From assembly GCF_026625725.1 (NCBI RefSeq), contig NZ_CP113060.1, positions 1,680,001 through 1,744,000 on the forward strand: DNA of 64,000 nucleotides, written 5' to 3'. The stretch is from Pseudomonas sp. SL4(2022). GTDB taxonomy: Bacteria > Pseudomonadota > Gammaproteobacteria > Pseudomonadales > Pseudomonadaceae. A program made the position numbers and the translations under genes. Below the pieces are notes generated by a model. The model searched no databases. It worked only from the letters and a program-made list of their open reading frames with translations, and was not told the DNA's origin. Shown here one piece after another: positions 42,493 through 58,739 of the stretch; within the stretch, counting starts at the first letter, position 1, and the number at the start of each line of letters is the position of its first letter.

Positions 42493-42627
42493 ATGAAACG
42501 TACTTTCCAACCCAGCACTATCAAACGCGCTCGCACCCACGGTTTCCGTGCTCGTATGGCCACCAAGAACGGTCGTGCTGTCCTGTCGCGTCGCCGCGCC
42601 AAGGGCCGTAAGCGTCTCGCCGTCTAA
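42493..42627 (+). CDS. rpmH: 50S ribosomal protein L34
   Basis: A 44-residue, very basic ribosomal protein: [20 protein letters not shown], then [21 protein letters not shown]. It fits the family at every position I can recall. It is the first gene to the right of oriC, and rnpA follows 11 bases later. Confidence 0.98.
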
Positions 42628-42638
42628 ATTTCGGTCTT

Positions 42639-43043
42639 GTGGTGAGTCGAGACTTCAGTCGGGAAAAGCGTCTGCTAACCCCCCGGCAATTCAAGGCAGT
42701 CTTCGACTCCCCTAGCGGCAAAGCTCCGGGCAAAAATGTCCTGCTGCTGGCGCGCAACAATGAGCTGGATCACCCCCGTCTGGGTCTGGTGATCGGCAAG
42801 AAGAGCGTCAAACTCTCCGTTGAGCGCAATCGTCTGAAACGGCAGATCCGCGAGTCGTTCCGTATGAACCAGGACAACTTGGTTGGATGGGACATCGTGG
42901 TTGTTGCGCGTAAGGGCCTTGGTGATCTGGAAAATAGCGAACTGGTTCGCCAGTTTGGCAAACTCTGGAAACGCCTCGAACGCAGCAAACCAAGCCCGGA
43001 AGCTGTCGCGCCATCTGGGGTGAACGACAGTCCCCATGCGTAA
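42639..43043 (+). CDS. rnpA: Ribonuclease P protein component
   Basis: The protein cofactor of RNase P, which matures tRNA 5' ends; 134 residues. The signature RNxxKR appears as [14 protein letters not shown] at about residues 66-79, following [16 protein letters not shown]. The start is one of two adjacent GTG codons (42639 or 42642). Its 3' end overlaps yidD by eight bases. Confidence 0.96.
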   Translation: MVSRDFSREKRLLTPRQFKAVFDSPSGKAPGKNVLLLARNNELDHPRLGLVIGKKSVKLSVERNRLKRQIRESFRMNQDNLVGWDIVVVARKGLGDLENSELVRQFGKLWKRLERSKPSPEAVAPSGVNDSPHA

Positions 43044-43281
43044 ACTGGTTTTGCTTCCCATCCAGTTCTACCGCTACGCCATCAGCCCCTTGATGGCCAG
43101 TCACTGTCGTTTCTACCCAAGCTGTTCTTGCTACGCGCTTGACGCCATTGAACATCATGGCGTCATTCGCGGTGGCTGGCTGACCTTGCGTCGGCTTGGC
43201 CGCTGTCACCCGTGGAATCCCGGTGGCTACGACCCGGTTCCCTGCGTGAAAACCTCCCGTTCCTCTTCGATGGCCGAATAA
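43036..43281 (+). CDS. yidD: Membrane protein insertion efficiency factor YidD
   Basis: A small inner-membrane-associated protein thought to help YidC; 81 residues. The conserved pattern is [59 protein letters not shown], with the cysteine pair CRFYPSCS and the RCHPW motif. It overlaps rnpA and lies just before yidC. Confidence 0.95.
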   Translation: MRKLVLLPIQFYRYAISPLMASHCRFYPSCSCYALDAIEHHGVIRGGWLTLRRLGRCHPWNPGGYDPVPCVKTSRSSSMAE

Positions 43282-43283
43282 TC

Positions 43284-45032
43284 ATGGATATTCAACGCTC
43301 GATCCTGATCGTCGCCCTGGCAATCGTGTCCTATATGATGGTTCTCCAGTGGAACCAGGACTACGGTCAAGCTGCCCTGCCGACAGAAATTGCCGCGACC
43401 AGCAGCACTGTACCCGGCCTGCCGGATACCACTGCCACCACTTCAAGCCCTGCGGGTAGCGACGATATTCCGAGCGCCACCCCTGCTGTTGAACCCAGCG
43501 CCATCAGTGCCGCGCCTGCTGCCAGTGATGAGCTGATTCGGGTGAAGACCGATGTGCTGGACCTGGCCATCGACCCGCGCGGTGGTGATGTGGTGCAACT
43601 GCGTTTGCCGCAGTACCCACGTCGTCAGGATCGTCCTGATGTGCCGTTCCAGCTGTTCGATAACGGCGGCGAGCGTACCTACCTGGCGCAAAGCGGTTTG
43701 ATCGGCAGCAATGCGCCGGACAAATCCAGCGGTCGTGCCCTTTGGAGCAGCACGCAGAAGAGCTATGAACTGACCGACGGTCAGGATCAGCTGCAGGTTG
43801 ACCTCAAGCTCAGCGAGAACGGTGTTAACTACATCAAACGCTTTACCTTCAAGCGCGGTCTGAACGCTGAATGTTCCACAAAGGAACAGCAACAAAAGAA
43901 ACCCGGCTGCGTCGATCCTTCGTCCTATCAGGTAACGGTCAGCTATCTGATAGACAACCAGAGTGGTCAGGCCTGGAGCGGCAACATGTTTGCCCAGCTC
44001 AAGCGTGATGGTAGCGACGATCCGTCCTCCACCACCGCAACCGGCACTGCGACCTACCTCGGTGGCGCGCTGTGGACCAGCGAAGAGCCGTACAAAAAAG
44101 TGTCGATGAAAGACATCGACAAACAAGCCTTCAAAGAAACCGTTCAAGGAGGCTGGGTTGCCTGGCTACAGCATTACTTCGTCACTGCCTGGATCCCAAG
44201 CAAAGACAGCACTAACCAAATACAGACCCGCAAAGACAGCCAAGGCAACTACATTGTCGGCTTTACCGGCCCGGCCATTCAGGTTGCTGCCGGCGCTCAG
44301 GGTGAAACCAGTGCAGTTCTGTATGCCGGCCCGAAACTACAAGGCCATCTGAAGACGCTGTCTCCTGGCCTTGAGCTGACCGTCGACTACGGCATTCTGT
44401 GGTTCCTGGCTCAGCCGATCTTCTGGTTGCTGGAAGTTATCCACAACCTGCTCGGCAACTGGGGCTGGTCGATCATCATGTTGACCGTGATCATCAAGCT
44501 GATCTTCTTCCCCCTGTCCGCTGCCAGCTACAAATCCATGGCGCGCATGCGTGCCGTTGCACCGAAACTCGCTCAGTTGAAAGAGCAGTTCGGTGACGAT
44601 CGTCAAAAGATGTCGCAGGCGATGATGGAGTTGTACAAGAAAGAGAAGATCAACCCGCTGGGCGGCTGCTTGCCGATCCTGGTGCAAATGCCGGTATTCC
44701 TTGCCCTCTACTGGGTGTTGCTGGAATCCGTGGAAATGCGTCAAGCGCCTTGGCTGCTGTGGATAACAGACCTGGCAATCAAGGATCCATACTTCATCCT
44801 GCCGATCATCATGGGCGCGACCATGTTTATCCAGCAGCAACTCAACCCGACACCGCCGGACCCGATGCAAGCCAAGGTACTGAAAATGATGCCAATCATC
44901 TTCACCTTCTTCTTCCTCTGGTTCCCGGCTGGTCTGGTGCTGTACTGGGTGGTCAACAACGTCTTGTCGATCGCTCAGCAGTGGTACATTACCCGCAAAA
45001 TCGAAGCGGCGACCAAGGCTGCCAACGCCTGA
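43284..45032 (+). CDS. yidC: Membrane protein insertase YidC
   Basis: It inserts and folds inner-membrane proteins, alone or with SecYEG; 582 residues. The N-terminal helix is DIQRSILIVALAIVSYMMVLQWNQDY. A large periplasmic domain (about 30-360) is preceded by a Ser/Thr/Ala-rich linker. Five further helices form the core with IKLIFFPLSAASYKSMARM and NPLGGCLPILVQMPVFLALYWVL, and GLVLYWVVNNVLSIAQQWYI near the end. The frame extends 24 codons upstream into yidD; ATG at 43284 follows directly on its stop. Confidence 0.97.
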   Translation: MDIQRSILIVALAIVSYMMVLQWNQDYGQAALPTEIAATSSTVPGLPDTTATTSSPAGSDDIPSATPAVEPSAISAAPAASDELIRVKTDVLDLAIDPRGGDVVQLRLPQYPRRQDRPDVPFQLFDNGGERTYLAQSGLIGSNAPDKSSGRALWSSTQKSYELTDGQDQLQVDLKLSENGVNYIKRFTFKRGLNAECSTKEQQQKKPGCVDPSSYQVTVSYLIDNQSGQAWSGNMFAQLKRDGSDDPSSTTATGTATYLGGALWTSEEPYKKVSMKDIDKQAFKETVQGGWVAWLQHYFVTAWIPSKDSTNQIQTRKDSQGNYIVGFTGPAIQVAAGAQGETSAVLYAGPKLQGHLKTLSPGLELTVDYGILWFLAQPIFWLLEVIHNLLGNWGWSIIMLTVIIKLIFFPLSAASYKSMARMRAVAPKLAQLKEQFGDDRQKMSQAMMELYKKEKINPLGGCLPILVQMPVFLALYWVLLESVEMRQAPWLLWITDLAIKDPYFILPIIMGATMFIQQQLNPTPPDPMQAKVLKMMPIIFTFFFLWFPAGLVLYWVVNNVLSIAQQWYITRKIEAATKAANA

Positions 45033-45057
45033 GTCCTGCACGCTTCTAAGCTGTAAC

Positions 45058-45082
45058 AAACGCCCCTTTTCAGGGGCGTTTT
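45058..45082 (+). terminator. Hairpin terminator between yidC and mnmE
   Basis: AAACGCCCCT-TTTC-AGGGGCGTTT with one further T forms a ten-base-pair stem with a short T-run. It lies 25 bases after the yidC stop and 25 bases before the mnmE start. Confidence 0.7.
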
Positions 45083-45107
45083 GCTATGCCCAATTCAGGA
45101 GAGCCGC

Positions 45108-46475
45108 ATGCAAACCGTCGTCGAAACCATTGCTGCCGTCGCCACCGCCCAGGGCCGTGGAGGGGTTGGCATCGTGCGGGTGTCCGGGCCACTGGCCAGT
45201 CGATTGGCGCAAGCAATCTGTCAGCGCGAACTGCAACCGCGCTATGCGCACTACGGGCCGTTCTTCGCCGACGCCAAGCAGGTGCTGGATGAAGGCCTGG
45301 CCTTGTACTTCCCCGGCCCCAACTCCTTTACCGGTGAAGATGTGCTGGAATTGCAGGGCCACGGCGGGCCAGTGGTGCTCGATCTGCTGCTGCGCCGCTG
45401 TGTACAACTCGGCGCACGCCTGGCACGACCCGGCGAATTCAGTGAGCGCGCGTTTCTCAATGACAAACTCGACCTCGCGCAAGCCGAGGCGATTGCCGAC
45501 CTGATCGAAGCCAGCTCGGAGCAAGCCGCGCGCAATGCCCTGCGCTCGCTGCAGGGCGAGTTTTCCCGCCGTGTGCATGGCCTGACTGAGCGACTGATCA
45601 GCCTGCGCATCTACGTCGAAGCAGCCATCGATTTTCCCGAAGAGGAAATCGACTTTCTCGCCGATGGCCATGTACTCAACCTGCTCGATGACGTACGCAC
45701 AGACCTCGCCGGTGTGCTGCGTGAGGCCGGCCAAGGTGCGCTGCTGCGCGACGGCATGACGGTGGTGATCGCTGGCCGGCCTAACGCGGGTAAGTCCAGC
45801 CTACTCAACGCCCTTGCCGGTCGCGAGGCAGCCATCGTCACCGAGATCGCCGGCACCACCCGCGACGTATTGCGCGAACATATCCACATCGATGGCATGC
45901 CGCTGCACGTAGTGGACACCGCCGGTCTACGTGACACCGAGGATCAGGTCGAACGCATCGGCGTCGAGCGTGCGCTGAAAGCCATTGGTGAAGCCGACCG
46001 CATCCTGCTGGTGGTGGATGCCACAGCCCCCGAGGCCGACGACCCCTTTGCCCTGTGGCCGGAGTTCCTCGACCAGCGCCCTGACCCAGCCAAGGTCACC
46101 TTGATTCGTAACAAAGCCGACCTGTCAGGCGAATCAGTGGTCCTGGAAGTCTGCAATGACGGCCACGTGACTATCAGTCTGTCGGCCAAATCCACTGAGG
46201 GCCTTGACCTGCTGAGAGAACACCTCAAGGCCTGCATGGGCTATGAACAGACCTCAGAGAGCAGCTTCAGCGCACGCCGACGTCACCTGGAAGCGCTACG
46301 TCAGGCGGCCGCTCACCTTGAGCATGGTCATGCCCAGCTAACCCTGGCCGGCGCTGGCGAATTGTTGGCTGAAGACCTGCGTATGGCTCAGCAGGCCCTG
46401 GGCGAAATCACCGGTGCGTTCAGTTCCGATGACCTGCTGGGGCGAATCTTTTCCAGCTTTTGTATCGGCAAATAG
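45108..46475 (+). CDS. mnmE: tRNA modification GTPase MnmE
   Basis: With MnmG it builds the 5-carboxymethylaminomethyl group on wobble uridine of tRNAs; 455 residues. The N-terminal folate-binding domain has [21 protein letters not shown]. The inserted G domain has [35 protein letters not shown] at about 222-256 and [13 protein letters not shown]. The essential C-terminal CxGK motif ends the protein (FCIGK). The start at 45108 follows AGGAGAG. Confidence 0.97.
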   Translation: MQTVVETIAAVATAQGRGGVGIVRVSGPLASRLAQAICQRELQPRYAHYGPFFADAKQVLDEGLALYFPGPNSFTGEDVLELQGHGGPVVLDLLLRRCVQLGARLARPGEFSERAFLNDKLDLAQAEAIADLIEASSEQAARNALRSLQGEFSRRVHGLTERLISLRIYVEAAIDFPEEEIDFLADGHVLNLLDDVRTDLAGVLREAGQGALLRDGMTVVIAGRPNAGKSSLLNALAGREAAIVTEIAGTTRDVLREHIHIDGMPLHVVDTAGLRDTEDQVERIGVERALKAIGEADRILLVVDATAPEADDPFALWPEFLDQRPDPAKVTLIRNKADLSGESVVLEVCNDGHVTISLSAKSTEGLDLLREHLKACMGYEQTSESSFSARRRHLEALRQAAAHLEHGHAQLTLAGAGELLAEDLRMAQQALGEITGAFSSDDLLGRIFSSFCIGK

Positions 46476-47093
46476 GCTGGGCGGCGCACGCCGTCTTACC
46501 TGCCAACGCATCGCCTACCCCATCAGCTGCACGATAATTTCTGATGGGTTACGGCGCATCGAATCGTCCACTGAATCTGCAATTCCTCCCTGCGCCACCC
46601 CATCCGACGTCCAGAGATAGCAACAATGCCATTCAGGCAGCCCTCCGCCTGGATGCATAAGTACGGCCTACCACTTATTTATCCACCTAAGCCCTGTGGA
46701 AAAACCGGCCTAAGCCCTGCCTATAACCCGGTGATAAAACTGAGGATAACGGCCCTTGTGGATAACCATAGGTTTAATCCACAGCTTGCGTACGGCAACT
46801 GAACAAGCAGATGGCAGGATCAGCACAGACTTTTTAAACGCTGTAAGCATTGAATCCATTGAGCTGTAGAAATCTATCCACAGAAAAGCCGTTGCTAAGT
46901 AATAAACATATAAACAAGGCTTTATAAAAATTCTCTCTTTTTTTTATTAACCGACACACCTGAACAGCACCCAAGCAGCTGGCTATTTTTTGTGCAAAAG
47001 GCTTCTTTCACACTGCCTAAATCCCTATACTTACCGCCTTTCCCGCTTTTCAGACCAAAAGCCCCCCATTTCTCAACAGGCACGAGGTGCGTG
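46476..47093. other. mnmE-mnmG gap with second DnaA-box cluster
   Basis: This 618-base non-coding gap holds a hairpin repeat near its left end. It then has five DnaA-box-like 9-mers: TTATCCACC (46679-46687), TGTGGAAAA (46695-46703), the perfect inverted TGTGGATAA (46757-46765), TAATCCACA (46775-46783) and CTATCCACA (46874-46882). An AT-rich tract runs from about 46896 to 46951. This has the layout of an origin or of a DnaA-controlled promoter for mnmG. Confidence 0.7.
46519..46548. repeat. Hairpin/repeat after mnmE
   Basis: CCCATCAG (46519-46526) pairs with CTGATGGG (46541-46548) around a 14-base loop. TTACGGCGCATCG follows, and CACCCCATCC lies 50 bases later. It resembles GATGGGTTACGGCGC-type intergenic repeats of pseudomonads and the half-hairpin at 34126-34152. 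Confidence 0.45.
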
Positions 47094-48985
<1,892 letters not shown>

Positions 48986-48986
<1 letters not shown>

Positions 48987-49633
48987 TGTCGTTGGTCACC
49001 GCACGTCACGCCGAAGAACTGAGCCAGGGCGCTCTCGAGCTGGGTGTTGAACTCAGCGCACAGCAGCACGAACAGTTGTTGGCCTATCTGGCCCTGCTGA
49101 TCAAGTGGAACAAGGCTTACAACCTCACAGCAGTGCGTGACCCGAATGAAATGGTCTCGCGCCATTTGCTCGACAGCCTCTCCGTGGTGCCTTTCGTCGC
49201 TGAGGCTGGGGATAACTGGCTGGACGTCGGCAGCGGCGGCGGCATGCCGGGCATTCCGCTAGCCATCCTGTTTCCCGAGCGGCAGTTCACCCTGTTGGAC
49301 TCCAATGGTAAGAAGACCCGCTTCCTGACTCAGGTGAAGCTGGAGTTGAAACTGGCCAACCTGCAAGTTATCCACAGCCGCGTCGAAGAGTTCACCCCAG
49401 CTGTGCCGTTCAGCGGTATCTGCTCGCGGGCCTTCAGTTCGCTGGAAGATTTCAGCAACTGGACTCGCCATCTCGGCGATGGCCATACCCAGTGGCTGGC
49501 GATGAAAGGCGTGCACCCGGACGATGAGCTGCAGGCCCTCCCAGCGGACTTTCGTCTCACTGCCACCCATGTACTCAAGGTTCCCGGTTGCCAAGGTCAG
49601 CGCCATCTGCTGATACTGCGTCGCTCGGTCTAG
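48986..49633 (+). CDS. rsmG: 16S rRNA (guanine(527)-N(7))-methyltransferase
   Basis: It methylates G527 of 16S rRNA; loss gives low-level streptomycin resistance. It has 215 residues. The SAM motif is [37 protein letters not shown] at about 72-108, preceded by [41 protein letters not shown] follows. The ATG shares a base with the mnmG stop (TGATG), so it is co-translated. Confidence 0.97.
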
Positions 49634-49645
49634 GGGGAACGCAGC

Positions 49646-50434
49646 ATGGCTAAGGTATTCGCAATCGCTAACCAGAAAGGCGGCGTGGGCAAAACCACCA
49701 CCTGCATCAATCTGGCTGCCTCTCTGGTGGCAACCAAGCGCCGCGTGCTGCTGATCGACCTCGACCCCCAGGGCAACGCCACTATGGGCAGCGGTGTGGA
49801 TAAGCATGGTCTGGAGCACTCGGTCTACGACGTGCTGATCGGTGAATGCAACCTGGTCGATGCCATGCAGTTCTCTGAGCACGGCGGCTACCAGTTGTTG
49901 CCGGCCAACCGTGACCTGACCGCTGCGGAAGTTTCCCTACTGGAAATGAAAATGAAGGAAAGCCGCCTGCGTTATGCGCTGGCGCCGATCCGCGAGAATT
50001 ACGATTACATCCTCATCGACTGTCCGCCGGCGCTGTCGATGCTCACGGTCAACGCCTTGGTCGCGGCCGATGGGGTGATCATCCCCATGCAATGCGAGTA
50101 CTACGCGCTGGAAGGATTGTCCGATCTGGTCAACAGCATTCAGCGGATTGGGGAGCTGCTCAATCCCAACCTGAAAATCGAAGGCCTGCTGCGTACCATG
50201 TATGACCCGCGCATCAGCCTGACCAACGATGTCAGCGCCCAGCTCAAGCAACACTTTGGCGACAAGCTGTATGACGTGGTCATCCCACGCAATGTGCGCC
50301 TGGCCGAAGCCCCGAGTTTCGGCATGCCGGCGCTGGTGTATGACAAGCAATCCCGTGGTGCCATTGCCTACCTGGCACTGGCCGGTGAACTGGTGCGTCG
50401 CCAGCGCGCTAGCGCCCACACTGCAACCGCATAA
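49646..50434 (+). CDS. parA: Chromosome partitioning ATPase ParA (Soj)
   Basis: The ATPase that moves ParB-parS complexes during origin segregation; 262 residues. The deviant Walker A is NQKGGVGKTTTCINLAASL at residues 8-26, DLDPQGNATMGSG is motif A', and DYILIDCPPALSMLT is Walker B. There is no N-terminal regulatory extension, as in chromosomal Soj proteins. It is 12 bases after rsmG and 10 before parB. Confidence 0.97.
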   Translation: MAKVFAIANQKGGVGKTTTCINLAASLVATKRRVLLIDLDPQGNATMGSGVDKHGLEHSVYDVLIGECNLVDAMQFSEHGGYQLLPANRDLTAAEVSLLEMKMKESRLRYALAPIRENYDYILIDCPPALSMLTVNALVAADGVIIPMQCEYYALEGLSDLVNSIQRIGELLNPNLKIEGLLRTMYDPRISLTNDVSAQLKQHFGDKLYDVVIPRNVRLAEAPSFGMPALVYDKQSRGAIAYLALAGELVRRQRASAHTATA

Positions 50435-50444
50435 GGAAATTCGC

Positions 50445-51317
50445 ATGGCTGTGAAAAAACGAGGACTGGGACGCGGTCTGGATGCCCTGCTGGGCGGGAC
50501 CAGCGTCAGCGCGTTGCAGGAAGAAGCCACCCAGGTCGACAGCCGTGAACTGCACTATGTGCCGCTGGACCTGATCCAGCGCGGTAAATACCAGCCGCGC
50601 CGTGATATGGATGCCACCGCGCTGGAAGAACTCGCTCAGTCGATCAAGAGCCACGGCGTGATGCAGCCCATCGTGATTCGTCCGATTGGCGAAGGACGTT
50701 TCGAGATCGTCGCCGGTGAACGCCGCTGGCGCGCCAGCCAGCAGGCCGGCCTGGACAAGATTCCGGCCATGGTCCGCGAACTGCCGGATGAAGCCGCCAT
50801 CGCCATGGCGCTGATCGAGAACATCCAGCGTGAAGACCTCAACCCCATCGAAGAAGCCATGGCGTTGCAGCGTTTGCAGCAGGAGTTCCAGCTGACCCAA
50901 CAGCAGGTCGCCGATGCTGTGGGTAAGTCGCGAGTCACTATCAGCAACCTGTTGCGCCTGATTGCCTTGCCGGAAGAGATCAAGACCCTGTTGTCCCATG
51001 GTGACCTGGAGATGGGGCATGCCCGTGCCTTGCTCGGTTTACCCGCCGAACAGCAGACTGAAGGTGCGCGACACGTTGTCGCACGCGGCCTCACAGTGCG
51101 TCAGACCGAAGCCCTGGTTCGGCAGTGGCTGAACAGCAAAGAGAAGCCTGCAGCAGTGGTCAAAACCGATCCGGACATCACCCGCCTTGAACAGCGCCTG
51201 GCTGAGCGCCTGGGCTCACCGGTGCAGATCAAGCATGGGCAGAAGGGCAAAGGGCAGCTGGTGATCAGCTACAGCTCGCTGGATGAGCTGCAGGGTGTGC
51301 TGGCCCACATTCGCTGA
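50445..51317 (+). CDS. parB: Chromosome partitioning protein ParB (Spo0J)
   Basis: A CTP-dependent clamp that loads at parS and spreads on DNA; 290 residues. The N-terminal KKRGLGRGLDALLGG binds ParA. The CTPase/ParB domain has VMQPIVIRPIGEGRFEIVAGERRWRAS (with GERRWRA) and MALIENIQREDLNPIEEA. The helix-turn-helix at about 150-190 reads QQQVADAVGKSRVTISNLLRLI. Its targets are the parS sites at 35.7-38.9 kb. The frame open upstream overlaps parA and is not used. Confidence 0.97.
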   Translation: MAVKKRGLGRGLDALLGGTSVSALQEEATQVDSRELHYVPLDLIQRGKYQPRRDMDATALEELAQSIKSHGVMQPIVIRPIGEGRFEIVAGERRWRASQQAGLDKIPAMVRELPDEAAIAMALIENIQREDLNPIEEAMALQRLQQEFQLTQQQVADAVGKSRVTISNLLRLIALPEEIKTLLSHGDLEMGHARALLGLPAEQQTEGARHVVARGLTVRQTEALVRQWLNSKEKPAAVVKTDPDITRLEQRLAERLGSPVQIKHGQKGKGQLVISYSSLDELQGVLAHIR

Positions 51318-51362
51318 AACAATTGCGCATGTAGCGACTAGTCGGAAATCACTACCCGGCAG

Positions 51363-51390
51363 TTGAATGGGGGGGAAGCCCCCCTATACT
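51363..51390 (+). promoter_or_regulatory. Candidate promoter of the atp operon
   Basis: TTGAAT (51363-51368) and TATACT (51385-51390) are separated by 16 bases. The spacer is an inverted repeat of six Gs and six Cs around GAAG. It lies about 84 bases before atpI, where the operon promoter is expected. Confidence 0.6.
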
Positions 51391-51473
51391 CTGCGCGCAT
51401 TTCGTCGGCACAAAGTATGCCAAGTTATTGATTTCAGGTGCCGACGCCCGAGTTCAGCTTTCAGGAAAACAAG

Positions 51474-52765
<1,292 letters not shown>

Positions 52766-52781
52766 GAGCGCCTTGGCGCTC
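52766..52781 (+). other. Intercistronic hairpin atpB-atpE
   Basis: GAGCGCC-TT-GGCGCTC is an inverted repeat starting directly after the atpB stop. There is no T-run. It may protect or process the message ahead of the highly translated atpE. Confidence 0.55.
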
Positions 52782-52849
52782 ACAGTGGACGCCCGCAAGG
52801 GCACCAGAAGTACCGATTTGCTTTACTGCTTTACCTTAGAAAACCTTAA

Positions 52850-53137
<288 letters not shown>

Positions 53138-53139
53138 TC

Positions 53140-53157
53140 CACTCGTTTTTGAGTGAA
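53140..53157 (+). other. Intercistronic hairpin atpE-atpF
   Basis: CACTC-GTTTTT-GAGTG just after the atpE stop can form a small hairpin. It is shorter than the other atp hairpins and weaker. Confidence 0.4.
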
Positions 53158-53193
53158 TTGGTTTGATGGACAACGAACGAGCGAGGTGTTGGC

Positions 53194-53664
53194 GTGAACA
53201 TTAATGCAACCCTGATTGGCCAGTCCGTTGCCTTCTTCATCTTCGTGCTGTTCTGCATGAAGTACGTGTGGCCTCCGGTCATTACGGCTTTGCAAGAACG
53301 TCAGAAGAAGATCGCAGATGGCCTGGATGCTGCTAGCCGTGCGGCTCGTGACCTGGAGTTGGCCCAAGAGAAAGTGGGTCAGCAACTGCGCGAAGCCAAA
53401 AGCCAGGCAGCCGAGATCATTGAGCAAGCCAAGAAACGCGGTACCCAGATCGTCGACGAAGCCCGTGAACAGGCCCGTGTCGAAGCTGACCGTGTGAAGG
53501 CTCTGGCTCAGGCCGAGATCGAGCAGGAAATCAACGGTGTCAAAGACGCGCTGCGTGCCCAACTGGGTAGCCTGGCCGTTAGCGGTGCCGAGAAGATCCT
53601 GGGCGCATCTATCGACCAAAACGCGCATGCGGAGCTGGTTTCCAAACTGGCAGCCGAAATTTAA
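53194..53664 (+). CDS. atpF: ATP synthase Fo subunit b
   Basis: The peripheral stalk subunit; 156 residues. A single N-terminal membrane helix (about 5-27, [21 protein letters not shown]) precedes a long charged coiled coil (about 35-140) that dimerises and binds delta. The GTG start follows GAGG. Confidence 0.97.
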   Translation: MNINATLIGQSVAFFIFVLFCMKYVWPPVITALQERQKKIADGLDAASRAARDLELAQEKVGQQLREAKSQAAEIIEQAKKRGTQIVDEAREQARVEADRVKALAQAEIEQEINGVKDALRAQLGSLAVSGAEKILGASIDQNAHAELVSKLAAEI

Positions 53665-53679
53665 GCGAGGGGCGCGATC

Positions 53680-54216
53680 ATGGCAGAACTGACCACGCTG
53701 GCCCGACCTTACGCTAAGGCTGCTTTCGAGTACGCCCAGGCCCACCAGCAACTGGCCAATTGGTCAGCCATGCTCGGCCTGGCTGCAGCGGTGTCGCAAG
53801 ACGACACCATGCAGCGCGTGCTTAAGGCTCCGCGTTTGACGAGTACAGACAAGGCCACCACCTTTGTCGAGGTGTGTGGTGACAAGTTCGACGCCCAGGT
53901 ACGCAATTTCATTCATGTCGTCGCTGAAAACGATCGTCTGGCCCTGTTGCCACAGATCGTTGAACTGTTCGAGCTTTACAAAGCCGAGCAGGAAAAGTCG
54001 ATTGATGTGGACGTTACCAGTGCCTTCGCATTGAGCGATGAACAGCAAGACAAACTCGCCAAGGTTCTCAGTGCACGGCTCGGCCGAGAAGTGCGTCTGC
54101 ACGCCGCGGAAGATGCCACCCTCATCGGTGGTGTTGTGATCCGCGCCGGCGACCTGGTTATCGATGGCTCAGTTCGCGGCAAAATCGCGAAGCTGGCCGA
54201 AGCATTGAAATCTTGA
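53680..54216 (+). CDS. atpH: ATP synthase F1 subunit delta
   Basis: The cap of the peripheral stalk, linking b to alpha; 178 residues. The N-terminal helical domain starts [18 protein letters not shown]. The C-terminal signature is [27 protein letters not shown] at about 145-172. It is 15 bases after atpF. Confidence 0.97.
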   Translation: MAELTTLARPYAKAAFEYAQAHQQLANWSAMLGLAAAVSQDDTMQRVLKAPRLTSTDKATTFVEVCGDKFDAQVRNFIHVVAENDRLALLPQIVELFELYKAEQEKSIDVDVTSAFALSDEQQDKLAKVLSARLGREVRLHAAEDATLIGGVVIRAGDLVIDGSVRGKIAKLAEALKS

Positions 54217-54237
54217 GTTTGAAGGGGCAGCAGAGCT

Positions 54238-55782
<1,545 letters not shown>

Positions 55783-55787
55783 GCCGC

Positions 55788-55811
55788 AGCGGGGACCGCG
55801 AGGTCCCCGCT
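55788..55811 (+). other. Intercistronic hairpin atpA-atpG
   Basis: AGCGGGGACC-GCGA-GGTCCCCGCT is a perfect ten-base-pair stem with a GNRA-type loop, six bases after the atpA stop. There is no T-run. It should be very stable in the message. Confidence 0.75.
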
Positions 55812-55832
55812 TGCTAACCCGATAGGTGTCAA

Positions 55833-56693
55833 ATGGCAGGCGCAAAAGAGATTCGCAGCAAGATTGCGAGCATCAAAAGCACGCAGAAGATCACCAGCGC
55901 CATGGAAAAGGTGGCGGTCAGCAAAATGCGCAAAGCACAAATGCGCATGGCTGCTAGCCGTCCCTACGCGGAGCGTATCCGCCAGGTTATTGGTCATCTG
56001 GCCAACGCCAACCCGGAATACCGTCACCCGTTCATGATCGAGCGCGAAGTCAAGCGTGTAGGTTATGTCGTGGTGAGCTCGGACCGTGGTCTGTGTGGTG
56101 GTCTGAACACCAACCTGTTCAAGGCTCTGGTCAAGGACATGGCGAGCAATCGCGAGCAAGGCGTAGAGATCGATCTCTGCGTGGTTGGCAGCAAGGGTGC
56201 GGCGTTCTTCCGCAACTTTGGTGGCAACATCGTTGCTGCGATCAGCCACCTGGGCGAAGAACCGTCGATCAATGATCTGATCGGTAGCGTCAAGGTTATG
56301 CTCGATGCCTACCTCGATGGTCGCATCGATCGTTTGTCCGTGGTCTCGAACAAGTTCATCAATACCATGACGCAAAAGCCGACAGTGGAGCAGTTGATTC
56401 CGCTGGTGGCTGATCCGGATCAGGATCTCAAGCATCACTGGGATTACCTGTACGAACCCGACGCCAAGGAGCTGCTCGACGGCTTGATGGTGCGTTACGT
56501 GGAGTCGCAGGTGTACCAGGCGGTGGTCGAGAACAATGCGGCTGAACAAGCGGCCCGGATGATCGCGATGAAGAACGCCACCGATAACGCTGGCGATCTG
56601 ATCAAAGACCTGCAGTTGGTTTACAACAAGGCACGTCAGGCAGCGATCACCCAGGAAATTTCGGAAATCGTCGGCGGCGCTGCCGCGGTTTAA
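55833..56693 (+). CDS. atpG: ATP synthase F1 subunit gamma
   Basis: The rotating central shaft; 286 residues. The N-terminal helix [35 protein letters not shown] and the C-terminal [40 protein letters not shown] make the coiled coil. [18 protein letters not shown] is the conserved middle motif. Confidence 0.98.
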   Translation: MAGAKEIRSKIASIKSTQKITSAMEKVAVSKMRKAQMRMAASRPYAERIRQVIGHLANANPEYRHPFMIEREVKRVGYVVVSSDRGLCGGLNTNLFKALVKDMASNREQGVEIDLCVVGSKGAAFFRNFGGNIVAAISHLGEEPSINDLIGSVKVMLDAYLDGRIDRLSVVSNKFINTMTQKPTVEQLIPLVADPDQDLKHHWDYLYEPDAKELLDGLMVRYVESQVYQAVVENNAAEQAARMIAMKNATDNAGDLIKDLQLVYNKARQAAITQEISEIVGGAAAV

Positions 56694-58100
<1,407 letters not shown>

Positions 58101-58108
58101 TCACCCGT

Positions 58109-58126
58109 GCGCCCGGCAACGGGCGC
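58109..58126 (+). other. Intercistronic hairpin atpD-atpC
   Basis: GCGCCCG-GCAA-CGGGCGC is a perfect seven-base-pair stem with a GNRA loop, eight bases after the atpD stop. There is no T-run. Confidence 0.7.
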
Positions 58127-58183
58127 TTACGGTCTGTTTATCCGCGTAGTAGTGGCTAAGCAGATCGATACGTGAGGTTAGAC

Positions 58184-58609
58184 ATGGCTATGACAGTCCA
58201 TTGCGACATCGTCAGCGCAGAAGGCGAGATCTTCTCCGGTCTGGTCGAGATGGTAATTGCGCACGGTAACCTGGGTGATATCGGTATCGCTCCAGGCCAC
58301 GCGCCGCTGATCACCGACCTCAAACCGGGTCCGATTCGTCTGGTCAAACAGGGTGGCGAAGCCGAGGTGTTCTACATCTCCGGCGGCTTCCTCGAAGTTC
58401 AGCCGAGTGTGGTGAAAGTTCTCGCCGATACCGTGCAGCGTGCTGCCGATATCGATGAAGCTGCTGCTCAGGAAGCCCTTCGGGCTGCCGAGAAAGCCTT
58501 GAATGAGAAAGGCGCGGAGTTCGACTACGGCTCCGCTGCTGCTCACCTGGCCGAGGTCGCAGCTCAGCTGCGTACCGTTCAGCAGTTGCGCAAGAAGTTC
58601 GGCGGTTAA
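58184..58609 (+). CDS. atpC: ATP synthase F1 subunit epsilon
   Basis: The regulatory subunit that links gamma to the c-ring and can inhibit ATP hydrolysis; 141 residues. The N-terminal beta-sandwich reads [39 protein letters not shown]. The C-terminal two-helix region (about 90-138) is alanine-rich. The ATG at 58184 has AGG at six bases; a GTG four codons upstream overlaps that site. Confidence 0.96.
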   Translation: MAMTVHCDIVSAEGEIFSGLVEMVIAHGNLGDIGIAPGHAPLITDLKPGPIRLVKQGGEAEVFYISGGFLEVQPSVVKVLADTVQRAADIDEAAAQEALRAAEKALNEKGAEFDYGSAAAHLAEVAAQLRTVQQLRKKFGG

Positions 58610-58634
58610 TTCCGGCGCTTCATCGCAAACGAGT

Positions 58635-58661
58635 AAAAGGGTAGCCTTGGCTACCCTTTTT
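58635..58661 (+). terminator. Intrinsic terminator of the atp operon
   Basis: AAAAGGGTAG-CCTTGG-CTACCCTTTT continues into TTCTTT, 25 bases after the atpC stop. It is a typical strong intrinsic terminator. Confidence 0.88.
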
Positions 58662-58739
58662 CTTTGCCTGCTGTTTTTACCTTTTCAGTGGGTCGGGCTA
58701 GGGATTTAGCCCGCCTTCGTCTGCCTGGAATCCGCTCTT

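Noticed and set aside
43872..43888. TGTTCCACAAAGGAACA inside yidC as a fourth parS site
   Set aside because: The arms match parS, but the spacer is five bases instead of four and the centre lacks ACGT, so ParB binding is unlikely.
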